From assembly GCA_015680685.1 (NCBI GenBank), contig MNCI01020847.1:1-20026 (forward strand): a stretch of DNA of 20,026 nucleotides, in the 5' to 3' direction. This stretch comes from Gnetum montanum. Its lineage: Eukaryota; Streptophyta; Gnetopsida; Gnetales; Gnetaceae. This document shows, in pieces, positions 1 to 10,364 of this stretch. The notes under the pieces are model-generated. The model was not told the origin of the DNA and did no database searches. It saw nothing but the letters and a program-made list of their open reading frames with translations. Both the position numbers and the translations under genes were made by a program. Position 1 is the first letter of the stretch. Each line of letters opens with the position of its first letter.

Positions 1-1230
1 TAGACATCACTTCATCCTAGCTAGGTGCGATAGGATGAGGTGTTAGAAAAAGTATCTATGCTTTAGAAAGTGAAACAATTACATCATAATAATGTAATAT
101 GAATGATATTGAGTAAGGATATTGCATGCAGAGACAAAAAAATTTGAAACAGATATATATATTTGTTGGTAATTGAAATTTGCCTAAATTCATGGTTGTT
201 GCAAAGAATGAAATCTTCCCCTTTATTCTTTTCTCTACAACTTCAACTTATATTACAACTCTCTCTAAGACTATCAAGGCATTGAAGAAGAAGAAGCTTC
301 ATGTACATATTCCCTATGTTGAGATGATTATGAAAGCCATTGTTACAATCAAATTTGTGTTTAATAAGTACATAGGTAACAAGGGTAAGCATTCTAAAAA
401 AATAGTTACATATCATGCTTTTAAACCTGTGTAGGATTTTCAAGTTGGGCAAGATCATCAAAAATTTTAAGAAGGTTTGTTTGCTAATGAAAGTAGTTGT
501 GTAGAAGAAGGCTTCAACTTTGAAGAAGGTTCTTGTTACATAGAAGACATAAAAATAAGTGTAAAAGTGCATTTTCATTTTAGTTCAACTATTGTCATAC
601 TAATTGTATTGAATGATGTTTCTTAAAAAATGGCTAAAATTTTAATTTTATCATTACCTTACATTTGTTTATATAGGTGACAAGTGCATGAGAATGAAAG
701 GACCATTGTTTTTGATAAATGATCTTTAGTTTGCATTTGTTGATGGATAAGGAGGAGAAGTGATCCTTGACAAGAATACCAATGGTATTAGTAGAGTTTC
801 AATAGTAGGTGTAATTCCATATGTCTTTTTTTGATTTGGTGATTCAATTTTATACTCATTTTTTGAAAGGCCACCAATAATAGAATTAGGCACAAATATT
901 CTAAATCCAGGTCTCATGAATGATCCTAAAAAGGTTAGTTTAGAAGTTACCTTGTTAATATGCAATCTAATTATTGATTAAAATTAAGGTCATTTATTTT
1001 CTTTGAGAGTTTCTTATTTGTTTATAATAATAAAGAAGATTTTGGGAAAAAAAATTAATAATCCTTGGTTTAAACATTTTTCTAAAATAGAAGCCAAGGA
1101 AGCCAAACCACATTACTACTATTAATGATGATTATTGGCCAAGTACATACTTGAAAAATAAACATATAAATGACATTGCAAGATTTATTGTATCTTTTCA
1201 TAGATACTAGGTTTGAGATGCAATTCTTTC
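1..1230. other. Left genomic flank, no recognisable gene
   Basis: AT-rich sequence outside the retrotransposon. It holds a few short open frames (180-434 plus; 726-965 minus), but none shows a domain, a plausible gene structure or a composition unlike its surroundings, so I do not call genes here. The last five bases before the LTR, CTTTC at 1226-1230, would be one copy of the target-site duplication. The other copy lies beyond the right edge, so this cannot be tested here. Confidence 0.6.
12..38. repeat. Small perfect inverted repeat
   Basis: TCATCCTA at 12-19 is repeated in inverted form as TAGGATGA at 31-38, with an 11 bp spacer. It could form a short hairpin. No associated gene or element end is visible, so this is only a structural note. 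Confidence 0.4.
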
Positions 1231-1524
1231 TAAAACACCATAAAATTTTGAGACCCTCTTGCTTCACCAGGGTCTTGGAGTTTAGGCAAGGACTTCCACA
1301 AGTGTAGCCTCATGATAGTTTGGCAAGAAAATGTAAGCACTGAGGTTAGAATATCTAGTTTGGCAAGTTTTCTATCTCCAGAGCTGATAGGCCTAATGAA
1401 CTCTCCAGCTTGTGCACCTAGATAATTTACCCAGCTGATAGTCTACTCAGAAACCATGCTAGGAGTTTCTGAGAGTGTTTGGGATGAGCAAAACAATTCG
1501 GCAAGTTTTCTAGTAGAGAATTTT

Positions 1525-2110
1525 GCTATGCTATGCTACGCTACGCAGCGTAGCAAGCCTTCAACAAATCAATCAAGTATCCAAATACAAGCTTTGGCAG
1601 GATGTTCACGCAAGGCAAAGTCAGAATTCGGCCAACACAGGGTGCTACGTTATGCTACGCTATGTAGCGTAGCATAGCGTAGCAAGGGTGAAATATGCAA
1701 AGAATCCTCTGCCAAGCCACTCTGGCAAAAGGATTGCATCTAATAGAATTTTGGCGTGCAAAACTACCCTGTCTTAGTTAGCCCTTGAACCACAAGTAAA
1801 GTTTTCTCGTGAAACCCTGCAGTTTTGATAGAAATGCATGTTACATTGGCCATTGTGCTATGCTATGCTATGTAGCGTAGCAGACATGCAAATCAATAAA
1901 GTGCTCCAAAGGTTAACCCTACATGTGCCAAGGCTTCTAGAAAATGCTATTGACTCCAACACAAGTTTTCTATTCAAACCGGTGGCTACGCTTTGCTATG
2001 CTACATAATGTAGCATAGCGTAGCAAGTAGCTACGCTACATCAATGTGCTATGCTACATAGTGCAGCAAAACATAGTAAGCAGCTATGCTACTTCAATGT
2101 GCTAGATAGT
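1525..2110. repeat. Palindromic GCTAY/RTAGC pentamer arrays in left LTR
   Basis: Clusters at about 1525-1557, 1643-1685, 1855-1882 and 1984-2110 consist of the pentamer GCTAC/GCTAT followed by its inverse complement GTAGC/ATAGC. The best hairpin has arms 1644-1662 and 1665-1683 (19 bp, one mismatch, 2-base loop). The array lies upstream of the TATA position, that is in U3, where enhancers and silencing targets of LTR promoters sit. The same clusters occur at equivalent places in the right LTR. The function is unknown; repeated protein-binding sites or RNA hairpins are both possible. Confidence 0.85.
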
Positions 2111-2483
2111 GTAAGTGATGCAAAGTTGACAGACACATCAAGATATCTTCAACAAGCTCTATAGCTTGTTACCAATAACTAAGCTCGCCATGATTAGTGA
2201 ATTTGTTCCACTTTTGCATACCCCTTAGTCCATCCCCCAAAATTTGTCACTATGCTTGATCTTGTTCATAAGAATAGGGAAGATGTAGTCCTGGGGTGGA
2301 GACTTCATTTCTTCTTGCATTGTTATCACACTAGATTCCAGCATCTCCAGTTTCAACACCGTGATTATAGCATAGAAAAATTTGCAACCGGCGTAGCATG
2401 CCTATAGGGTACCATTATGATTGCATATTGTGGGGTCTAGGACACGTGGCGCCTAAGACACATTTATTGCCTACTCTTGGCAC

Positions 2484-2491
2484 TCTAACTA
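2484..2491 (+). promoter_or_regulatory. Decayed TATA position of left LTR
   Basis: The right LTR has TATAAATA at 18744-18751; the aligned left-LTR bases read TCTAACTA. Flanking sequence aligns well (CCTGAC and CTCAAAGGG shared downstream), so this is the promoter position with the box destroyed in this copy. Confidence 0.6.
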
Positions 2492-2513
2492 CCCTGACAA
2501 AAAATGCTCAAAG

Positions 2514-2660
2514 GGTTGGCTTTTTTGCTCAAAGAATTAGCATTTTTACATTGAGGAAAGCAGTTGGCTTGTTGGCATTTTGCATTGGTTGGCTTTTCTG
2601 GTTGGCATTTCTCATCCAAAGAGTTGGCATTTTTGTGCAGTTGTCTTTTAAGTTCACATT
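2514..2660 (+). repeat. TTGGC(A/T)TTT-rich tract downstream of LTR promoter
   Basis: The motif TTGGC followed by TTTT or ATTT recurs about eight times between 2514 and 2645, at irregular spacing of 12-30 bp. The right LTR has the same tract at 18775-18895 but is shorter around the motif pair at 2582-2602. It lies just after the predicted transcription start, so it would be in the R/U5 part of the RNA. The length difference between LTRs suggests slippage-type change. Confidence 0.6.
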
Positions 2661-2712
2661 CAAGGGCATAGTTGACACATTTTGAGTAGTCTAGTTACTC
2701 TTGAACTCTCTA

Positions 2713-3080
2713 TGCGCCTCTGGCATTGTATAACTTGTTATATATTTTTCAAACAAGGTAAAGAATCGAACCCACGACCTTGAGGCGGTGCATTTTCTTA
2801 TCCAAGTTTATTCTATTGTCTCTTTATTGTTATCGTTGTTTGGCATTATTTCCTTCATTCCTGCATTTATTCATCATCAGTTTTACCTCACATATTTTTC
2901 ATTTTAAAAAATATTCATGTAAGGTTAAGTTACACCGATTAAGTCCTTATTTGATCAACAAGACCGTTCAGGGTGCCCTGCTTTCGTTTTATCTAGCATG
3001 ACCCTTGCATGGATCTAGGGTTAAACTGTTCGCCCGACAACCTCTCAATGTTCTAGCCACCAACATTTTCAGTTACTACA
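2713..3080. repeat. ~365 bp segment A in LTR, with tRNA-like B box on minus strand
   Basis: This segment begins TGCGCC and ends CTACA. It recurs in the right LTR (18959-19326) and, more diverged, at 4167-4524. On the minus strand it contains GGGTTCGATTC (2763-2773), an excellent Pol III B box. About 24 bases before it is TTGGATAAG (2797-2805), like a tRNA A-box region, with GCACCGCCTCAAGG between them. This suggests a tRNA-derived SINE head within the segment, but the A box is degenerate and the A-to-B spacing is short, so a chance match or an old remnant remains possible. Confidence 0.55.
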
Positions 3081-4166
3081 CTTTTCATTTCTTGTCTTTT
3101 TAGGTAGTAGAGGGAATATTTATAGATCCCTAATTCCTTGGAATGAAAATAGTCTTTGATCCTTTGAGAGCCCTAATTTCCGAAAGGAATAATAATGGGG
3201 ATCTTTTAATGGTGAAACTACTCTTGGTAGTTGACTTTGAAAATTTTTATCTTTGATAACTCTCAGAGTTTTATGGTTAGTAGCTTTTTATTTTATTCAT
3301 TTTAATTCTAATGATATACTTCTATTGTAAAGATGAGCATGTCATCCATAATGTTTTTCTAGAAGTGATAAATGTCTATTTGATTTCTTTAGAGGTACCA
3401 TAAAATTGAAAGTTGTATCATTTGAAATTAATTTATGAAATGATTTTATGTTTTTATTTTAAAAATTTTATTATTTATTTCATTTTTTGTATTATGTATA
3501 ATTATAGTGAATGCCATTTAATTTTCAAGTTTTTGTTGCTAGATAAATTGATTATGCAAGTGGTAATGAGATTCTTTTATTTGTTGTGTAAAAAGATTTG
3601 GAAATGTTAAAATCTGGAAAGGTAATATAGTATTTTATTGTACTAATTAATCATTTATACTATAGGTATTTTTCAAGAGATGTCTTTTACTAAATTAAAG
3701 AATTTTTTTCTAATAGTTCCGCTAAAGAAACATCTTATAATAGATGTTTTGATCTTTGACGAAAATATAGCTTTAAAAATATGTGTTTTTTAAAATTTTG
3801 TAGGTTCACAAGTAAATCACATTTGCTATGTATTTTTCTGTTATTTCTAAATAAACTAATGTACATTCATAATTTTTAATAATAATTTAATTCTCATTCC
3901 TATGAAATAGTTTATCTTGACTATATAATGAATGTTTGATCATCATTATCGAAAGGTAGCTCTTGAAGAGTGTTTGAAAGGCATTAGAATTATATGTGTA
4001 CCGAGAATATTTAAGGACTACATAATAGTAAGGTGTTGAAATATCATTTGGTTTTAATAGTTTTTTAGTCTATTATTGGAAAAATTTTCCTCTTCCATTG
4101 AAGTTTTGAACCAAACTCACCCTTGTTTTGTGTTTTTGTGCATCTTGGACCAAACTAATTAAATTT
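3081..4166. other. AT-rich spacer between segment A copies
   Basis: This is about 1.1 kb of very AT-rich sequence between the two copies of segment A. Its first 700 bp are also in the right LTR (19327-20026) and are the best conserved part between the two LTRs. A 65-codon frame at 3413-3610 is present in both copies, but its composition (Phe, Ile, Leu, Tyr) is what random AT-rich DNA gives, so I do not call a gene. The real LTR end may lie within 3780-4766; I could not place it. Confidence 0.5.
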
Positions 4167-4524
4167 TGCGCCTTCGGCATTGTATAACTTATTTTACATT
4201 TTTCAAAAAAGGTAAAGAATCAAACTCATGACCTTGAGGCGATGCATTTTCTTATTCGAGTTTATTCTGTTATCTCTTTATTGTTATTGTTGTTTGGCAT
4301 TATTTCCTTCATTCCTGCATTTATTCATCATCAGTTTTACCTTCACATAAAACAATGTTCACATAAGGTTAAGTTACACTGATTAAGTTCCTATCTAATT
4401 AACTAAACTGTTCAAGGCACCCTGCTTCTATTTTATCCATCATGGCCCTTGCACAGATCCAGGATTAAACTGTTCACTTGGCAACCTCTCAGTGTTCCAG
4501 CCACCGATGTTTTTGGTTGCTATA
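4167..4524. repeat. Segment A', diverged second copy of LTR segment
   Basis: This aligns with 2713-3080 along its whole length, sharing TGGCATTATTTCCTTCATT and the TTATTCATCATCAGTTTTAC block, with roughly 20% differences by eye. The B-box position reads GAATCAAACTC (4217-4227), so the box is damaged. It is more diverged from the left-LTR copy than that copy is from the right LTR, so the duplication predates this insertion. Either A, the spacer and A' form a small nested element with ~360 bp terminal repeats, or A' is leader sequence shared with the LTR. Confidence 0.65.
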
Positions 4525-4765
4525 GTTTTGGTGCTAGAAGGAGGGCCTTTTGGTGCTTTTTCCATGTCCTATGGGTAGTCCTACATGCTCTCTATACCAC
4601 ATCACTCATCAGTGTAAATGTGACATCGTTGCGGTTGTTTACACATTGTGTGGTACAATATGGTTGCAACGACGGTTCCTTTGGAACCCTGCAGGATAAA
4701 AAGCCTTTGATCACCTCTTGATCTCTCTTTTTCCTTTCTCCCAAACCATTATCAACCTTGCAAAA
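4525..4765 (+). other. Leader before gag
   Basis: Sequence between segment A' and the first plausible gag ATG. It ends in a pyrimidine-rich run (4725-4742), then CAAAAATGATT. I see no clear primer-binding site; the expected TGG-initiated match to a tRNA 3' end could not be recognised. A 90-codon open frame at 4449-4721 crosses segment A' and has no family features. Confidence 0.4.
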
Positions 4766-7140
4766 ATGATTTCCTCAACCACAACTATTGCTACCTTAAA
4801 CCTTGAGGTCCCTTTCTTAGTTCAGGGCACCACAAGTGTCGAGTGACCACCTAGCCCAATGCATCTCTCAAGATCAAAAATTAATCACTTGAGATCTTGG
4901 TATAACATACTAAACTTTACAATTTCCTCTATGCTAAGGTCCAAGTGAATTTTCCCTTAGATGCCCAAGAACTTGAAGACAGACATAACTTTGAGTTCCT
5001 TTACCGCAATTGGAGGGAATTTATCCCTACTCCTGGTGCTTTTATTCCCCTGATGCAAATGTATCAATGGATCTTAGATCAGTAGGTACGGAAAAGTAGT
5101 CTTAGGGAGCAACGAGACATGGTGTCCCACTATGATGAGGTGTTTTAGGATAGACAAGAGGACCTGGATTCCTAGTTTGAGGCTGGTTCAAACTAGCACC
5201 ACGACTATCCCTTCCACCGCGGCCTCCTTGGTCGAACCCACTCTTTGTGACTACTCCCTTTATGATTACATCTACCCCATTGCAAATCATAGTTTCATTG
5301 GCCACAGGTAGCCATGCCATGCCCTTGGAATATCAGCATGCCTATTCCTTCATCTCATTTCCAAGCACTATTCCTCCACAATCTATTCCCCAATTTATTC
5401 CTTCATCGTACCAAGCACTAATCACGGCTACCCTGCCTTACGTGCACGTGGTACCTATGTCGCAGTTGCATATAGTCTCCACTTCCATTCCAGCATCTAC
5501 ACCTATTTCACCATTAGCAGTGGGCCTAGTCCCACCCATGTGGTGGACCCCAATCAGTTCTCTCCCTGCTTCACAACCTTCCCAAATTTCATGCTACGCT
5601 CACCATCAAGCGTACCAGGTCCTGAAAATGGTACAACCAAGCGTGGGACTATGGTCTGCCCCACATATCATGCAAACAACATATCCCATGGCACCACCAG
5701 TAGTCACTACTTCAAAAGCACCAACCACTGGGTGGTGGATAGCATAAGTAGCACCCTTTGTAGGGGCTACCCCAACAACACCACCTATGAGCCAAGTCAC
5801 TGCCCCTACCATACCACCAATGGTGGCTGCCCCTGCAGCTCCACAACTGTCTACATCATCCTTGGGTCTGGACCAAACATTCCAACTTATCCAAACCCTT
5901 TCTAAAGAAATTAAACATTTGAAAGTTACTAATTCTAACATAGTACAAGCCATGGATTTCTACCATGACAATTCTATCGGCCCGGTAGTCGCCATGCTCA
6001 CATTACACCCTAGGATGCCACTCCCCTACTTTACAAAATACAATAGGGAGGGTGATCCTAATGCGCATCTCATGACATTTAGATCTGATTCCCTTCTACT
6101 ACAACAATGGTTGCACACCATCATCCACATCTTTTCTATGTCTCTAACGAGAAAAGCTTTAGACTGGTACCTCGTGCTCCCACACTCTTTTATATCAACC
6201 CTAGAAGAGTTGCTGATTCAGTTCGTAACTCATTTCAAGTATAACTTGAAACTAGAGGTTACGTTGGGTCAGTTAATGAGAGTTAAGAAAGATCCACTGG
6301 AATCAGTCTAGAAATTTATATAGCGGTGGAGCGCTACCTTGAATGAGATCTGTGAGCCTATCGCGGAGGCCATCTGCTGGCCATATTTAAGGGTGCAGTG
6401 AATGACTTTATTAAGTCCAAACTATACTACCTAGCTCCACGAACTCTTTGTCAAGCTTTTGCATAGACCAAGATCATTTAAGACACAACCGAGGCAAGTA
6501 AAGATCCAACCTATATTGCATATAAAAACACGTATATCAAGAAGGACAAAAAGAAGGGCAAGGTCGCAATAGCCATGGTGGTCGCCATGGCAAATGAGGC
6601 CTAGCCCAAAAATAACAATAATAAGAAAGCAACTACAGCGCCAACTAACCTTGCAGCTAACCCAGGCAATGTCGCTCAACCCTCCACATTGGCATCTGAA
6701 GCATCCACCCTACCTAAGCCTAATTTTTAGTGTAAAGATCATTCTAAATACACCCTACTACCTATCAAGCCTTCAAAACTTCTGAAGCAATTACTAAGGG
6801 TGGGGTACATCCAATAAAAGTAGATGGCAGAGGAGGCAACCAAAAGGAATAAATGGTACTATGAGCTCCTTAGGAACACCTCTTTGGCTATGCTTAACCA
6901 GCTACCAATTCCTAAGAATTTCAAGCTGGATCAGTTCTATGACTACCATCAACTTTGTGTTCACGACATGGATTCCTGTTTAGCATTAAAGGATGACATT
7001 CAATGAATGATTGATCAAGGGAAGTTGGTTCTAGATGAAAGAAATCTCATGGGCCCCAAGAATGAATCTATGCACATTTACATAGACCCACTTAACACCA
7101 ACAACACCAAATACATCATCAATACTATTGGTGTAGATAG
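4766..7140 (+). pseudogene. gag: Retrotransposon gag, broken by stops and frameshifts
   Basis: Gag is the capsid/nucleocapsid polyprotein that packages element RNA. The best start is the ATG at 4766. Coding signal changes frame near 4845, near 5240 and near 6360. The parts seen are an N-terminal helical region (about 4880-5230) with readable FLYRNWREFIPTPGAF; a Pro/Ser/Thr-rich linker (5247-5850); the capsid core (about 5970-6350) with GDPNAHLMTF, LTRKALDWY and LLIQFVTHF, typical of plant gag; a Lys-rich stretch (6530-6560); and a zinc-binding module at 6938-7005 (YDYHQL, then HDMDSC, LKDDI). The module's first position is Tyr where the family has Cys. Stops at 5745 (TAA), 6309 (TAG), 6321 (TAG) and others stand where Gln is expected. 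Gag is normally fused to protease in this lineage. It is non-functional. Confidence 0.85.
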
Positions 7141-7149
7141 TAACCCCAA

Positions 7150-7660
7150 ACTGCCTTAGATACTATTGGTGTAGTGCACCGACACCAGTAGTGGCCAAAA
7201 AGGTGCTGCAACAACCATTTGTCCTTAAGGTCCCTCCTTAGACATCTTCCCATGCACCTTTTGTAAATAATACTGCACCACTGCCTGCACTAATGCTGCA
7301 AACACTATTCATCATTAGGGGGCCAAACCACTCGACTGCCCCCACCCCACATGAGATGGCATCATAGCCTTCTCATCCAGGGAAATGAGAAGAGTGTTTG
7401 ATAGGTGAGGCAGCTAAACAACATACTACCTCAAGCCCTCTTAAGCCTACCCCCTTGTCTTCGATGCCTTCACCCCCCTCGTCATCAATAGCTAATGCCG
7501 CTATGCCCAAGAAATCATCACCAGCCTGTCCAAAGAGGTTCAACCCCAAGCCTAAAATCGCTCCTCCTTGGGAAATTTGTCTCCTAGGATGAATGGAGGA
7601 AGAGAAGGGTAGTAAGAAATAGGAGAGTAGACAGGACCTACTAAACACCCTCACTCAAGT
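7150..7660 (+). other. Degenerate Pro-rich linker between gag and protease
   Basis: C-rich sequence translating as Pro/Ser/Thr/Ala-rich in several frames, interrupted by stops; at least one frameshift lies here. Such low-complexity linkers between the gag zinc module and protease are usual in the lineage. No domain is seen. The minus-strand open frame 7373-7654 is a shadow of this composition. Confidence 0.5.
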
Positions 7661-8420
7661 TAAGTAGGCTCTGAAATAGAAGAATACAACTTTGAGCCTG
7701 TATGACCTAGTGATGACCTCTACCACACATCGTGAGGCCCTAGTTCATATCTTGATGTCCATATTGGTGGACGAAAGCATACCAGTAGAGGAAAAGGTAA
7801 TTCATGCAATTGTGCTTCCTCTTGCATCTAAAAAATTGAGGTTGGCTTAGTTAAAATTTTGTGATGGGTCCATTAAAGATGATCCTAAAAAGGGTTAGGT
7901 GACAATGACATCGATGTTCATCACAATTCGAGTCAGCCAACATAGGATCCAGAGAGTACATGTTGATGATGGTGTCATGACCATTGTCATCCCTTTTCCC
8001 ATTGTGGACAAGTTGGGCCTAGTGGATTAAATCAGGCCCATGAAGAAATCTTGTCTAAAGTCTTTTAATGGGGAGCAAGTTTAGGTAAAAGGGACTATGC
8101 AGATTAACTTTGTGGTAGGTGACTAGTTCCTCACAAACGCAACATTCATAGTGGTAGAGGAGATGCTAGGATTCAACTTGATTATGGGGAGATCGTGGTT
8201 GGCCAAACTAAGGGCCATTTCATTACCGATACATCAAGAGATCCATTTATCCTATGTGGAAGGGGAAGTGGTGATACACGAAAATGAAGTAGCTCCTCAG
8301 ACCATAAACAATGTGGGGATAGAGCAAGGTTTAGAGATTGAAGTCTTTGAAGAACAAACCCCCATTCAAATGGAGGCACTTGAAAAAACCAAAATTTCCA
8401 TAAACATAGTCACAACATGA
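7661..8420 (+). pseudogene. Retropepsin-like aspartic protease, broken
   Basis: This is the element's protease, which would cleave the polyproteins. In frame, THREALVHILMS (about 7725-7760) matches the region that precedes protease in Tat elements. The core begins near 7905 (SMFITIRVSQ), and the active-site loop is VDDG at 7962-7973 (Asp codon 7965-7967), where the lineage usually has V-D-N/T-G-S/A. The strand after it, VDKLGL, and the C-terminal signature MGRSWL (8184-8201, equivalent to the usual LGRPW) are clear. In-frame TAG/TAA codons at Gln positions interrupt it (for example after GLVD at about 8029 and in VGDxFLTN at about 8124). The frame closes with TGA at 8418-8420; similar coding flavour may continue to about 8480. 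Downstream is the intron-like interval. Confidence 0.8.
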
Positions 8421-8654
8421 TCTAAACTACCATTTCAGGCAGCAGACGATAGCGTAGAGGAATACCACAATAAGGCCCCTTGACCTTATACATCTTCAAA
8501 CCCACGATGGATCAAAAAGAAACTCTAGAGTTGAACAATGTCCATGTTAGCGTAGCTACATTATGCATACTTCTCCACACCTACACTATATTCTTTACAT
8601 CCATTGTTGGCTTTAACATCCTTTGTATTTACATTATTTGCATTGTGTACTTCG

Positions 8655-8945
8655 TTTGCATATTTTACAGCCCAATAAACCCTAAAATTGGCCTAAAACT
8701 ACACATGGCCCGCTAAGGCCTAAAACTGGAAAAATTCTTTACCCCATGTCTCCGTGATGGCCCAAAATGGCCTAAAACTAGCGATGTCCTGGAATGGCCT
8801 AAAACTAGCAATGTTCCGAAATGGCCTTAAACTACCATTGTAGCCCGCCAAGGGCTAAAACTGGCTATTCAAAAAATGAATAATAAAAAAAAATCTTTCT
8901 TATCACCTAACCATAGCCCAAAATGGCCTAAAACTAATATGAAAA
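8655..8945. repeat. Tandem repeat cluster 1, core GGCCTAAAACTAGC
   Basis: Around nine imperfect copies of a ~30 bp unit with core (G)GCCTAAAACT(A/G)GC, for example at 8690, 8719, 8769, 8797, 8823, 8857 and 8927. Between cores the sequence often reads ATGTCC or ATGGCC. It lies just past the 3' end of the antisense gene and within the sense intron. The core is close to that of clusters 2 and 3 (CCTTAAACTAGCA). Confidence 0.75.
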
Positions 8946-10277
8946 AAGATAAAAATAAATAACATAGATAATACACAAGCCAGAATAAAATGAATCTTGT
9001 CATACTTCATCTTCTATTTAAAGTCTCAATTAAATAATGTTTGAAATATTCTTTCAAAAATACAAATAAGATCCCTTGCTATCATGCATCATCTTCCTCT
9101 GCATCATCATTTCTGCCTTTAGAGGGCCTCATATCTTCATCCAAATTCTGTATCATAGAAATTAAAGTAGTTAGCTAGAGTCACAATAAAAACTAGAATA
9201 AAATAAATCGTTGCATTGCAAAAAAGTGACTAACCCATGATGGCCCCACCTCTGTCTTAGGGAGTATGCGATCTAGGCAAGCCCCAAGGTGCCGCAAGAC
9301 CTCCTCTTCAGTAATATCCACCCAGTGATTAAATTCCAAGTTAGTGTTTGCTGCAACTTTCTCCTTTCTAATAGCCATCCATCTCAGTGGCCCTGGAGAA
9401 AAGGAGGCAATGGAGGTCTCATCTATGAGGAAACTCACTTTCCATTCCATGGATTCACTGATTGTAACTTATTGCATGAACTTGTTGTAAGCCCCAGAAG
9501 CACCAATGACATCGAGGAACACTTCATGCATATACAACTTAACATAAGCATCTCGGTACTATTTACGGTAGGTGGCATGTTCCAGTTTATACATATGCTT
9601 ATGGTTTTTCTGTGACTACCCCCACTCATAAAATCTTACACTATAACCTTTTAAATCTTGGTTCTTCTGGGCCAACAAGTCCATTTCGATACACTACTTT
9701 ATTATTTCACATGTGTCCTCATTGTTGCGAAGCACGGTCATCCAATACCTCACGTAATCAATGATGGCCGTGCGCCAACTACCATTGTTGGTATCCCAGG
9801 CCAAAAGGAACTCATTCCTAGAGTGGAGGTCTATCACCTCGGTGGTTAGGTTTGCCTTCTCCTTTTCAAGCCTTTGGACCTATTTCCACAGGTCTTCATT
9901 TACACACCTACACTCCCACAAGGAGTGTGCTGAGTACAATGCACATTCGCTAGCCTCGTCGTATATGCGATGAGGTACTTCCATCACTTCTAGTGGGAAT
10001 GCAAGCACGGTGTCGACCTTAACTACTTACCTAGGGTCCCACTTGAGGTGAGAGTTTTTCAACCACACACAAAATGACATTATTCACAACAACATAGCAA
10101 ATTTTAGCAATTTAAAAGGCCTAGTGTAGCTACTTCACTCACCCACTTCTAGATCGATCTGCTTTAGACAGTCGATCATGTCATCGACCACCCCCTACAT
10201 GAAGGAAAACTTATTAGGGGTCTCGGCCCATGGTCGCAAGTGGATCGAAGAAGGGCCTACAGTGTCAATAGAAGTGT

Positions 10278-10364
10278 CTGCTACGTAAAAAAACATGTTA
10301 GTTATGACCGAGAGGACTACAATAAAGCTGATGAGCAATGCAAATGATAGTGTAAAGCTCCTAC
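10278..10364 (-). other. Intron 2 of the antisense gene
   Basis: This is the clearest intron: donor G|GTAGGA, branch-like CATAACTAACATG, a run of seven T, then ACGTAGCAG. The 87 bp length is typical of plant introns. The open frame runs through it, so frame alone would not reveal it, but the encoded stretch (SFALLISFIVVLSVI) is just the pyrimidine tract translated. Confidence 0.7.

Larger units (their letters stand above)
1231..3779 (+). repeat. Left (5') LTR, visible matching part
   Basis: From 1231 (TAAAACACCATAAAATTTTG) onward this matches 17491 onward, with small indels, until the right copy runs off the window at a point equivalent to 3779. The LTR is therefore at least 2.5 kb, and its true 3' end lies somewhere after 3779. 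The 18 bases before the first TG (1249) are identical in both copies, so I place the boundary at 1231 although it starts TA rather than TG. By eye, C-rich parts differ by roughly one base in ten between the copies, and AT-rich parts by about 3%. No primer-binding site resembling the common plant initiator-Met type was found downstream. Confidence 0.93.

Noticed and set aside
180-434. 84-codon open frame in the left flank
   Set aside because: Lys/Ile/Thr-rich translation of AT-rich DNA with no domain, and the opposite strand has an equally long frame.
726-965. 79-codon minus-strand frame in the left flank
   Set aside because: Somewhat protein-like (GFRIFVPNSIIGGLS), but no family recognised and no flanking exons or signals found.
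1525-2110. CRISPR-like array
   Set aside because: The repeats are 5 bp palindromic units without spacers of constant size, and the context is a eukaryotic LTR.
3413-3610. 65-codon frame conserved in both LTRs (also 19660-19857)
   Set aside because: Conservation is explained by LTR duplication; the composition is that of random AT-rich sequence.
5606-5953. 115-codon minus-strand frame and the overlapping plus frame 5540-5905
   Set aside because: Both are shadows of the Pro/Thr-rich gag linker; the gag frame (5247-6311) carries the capsid motifs.
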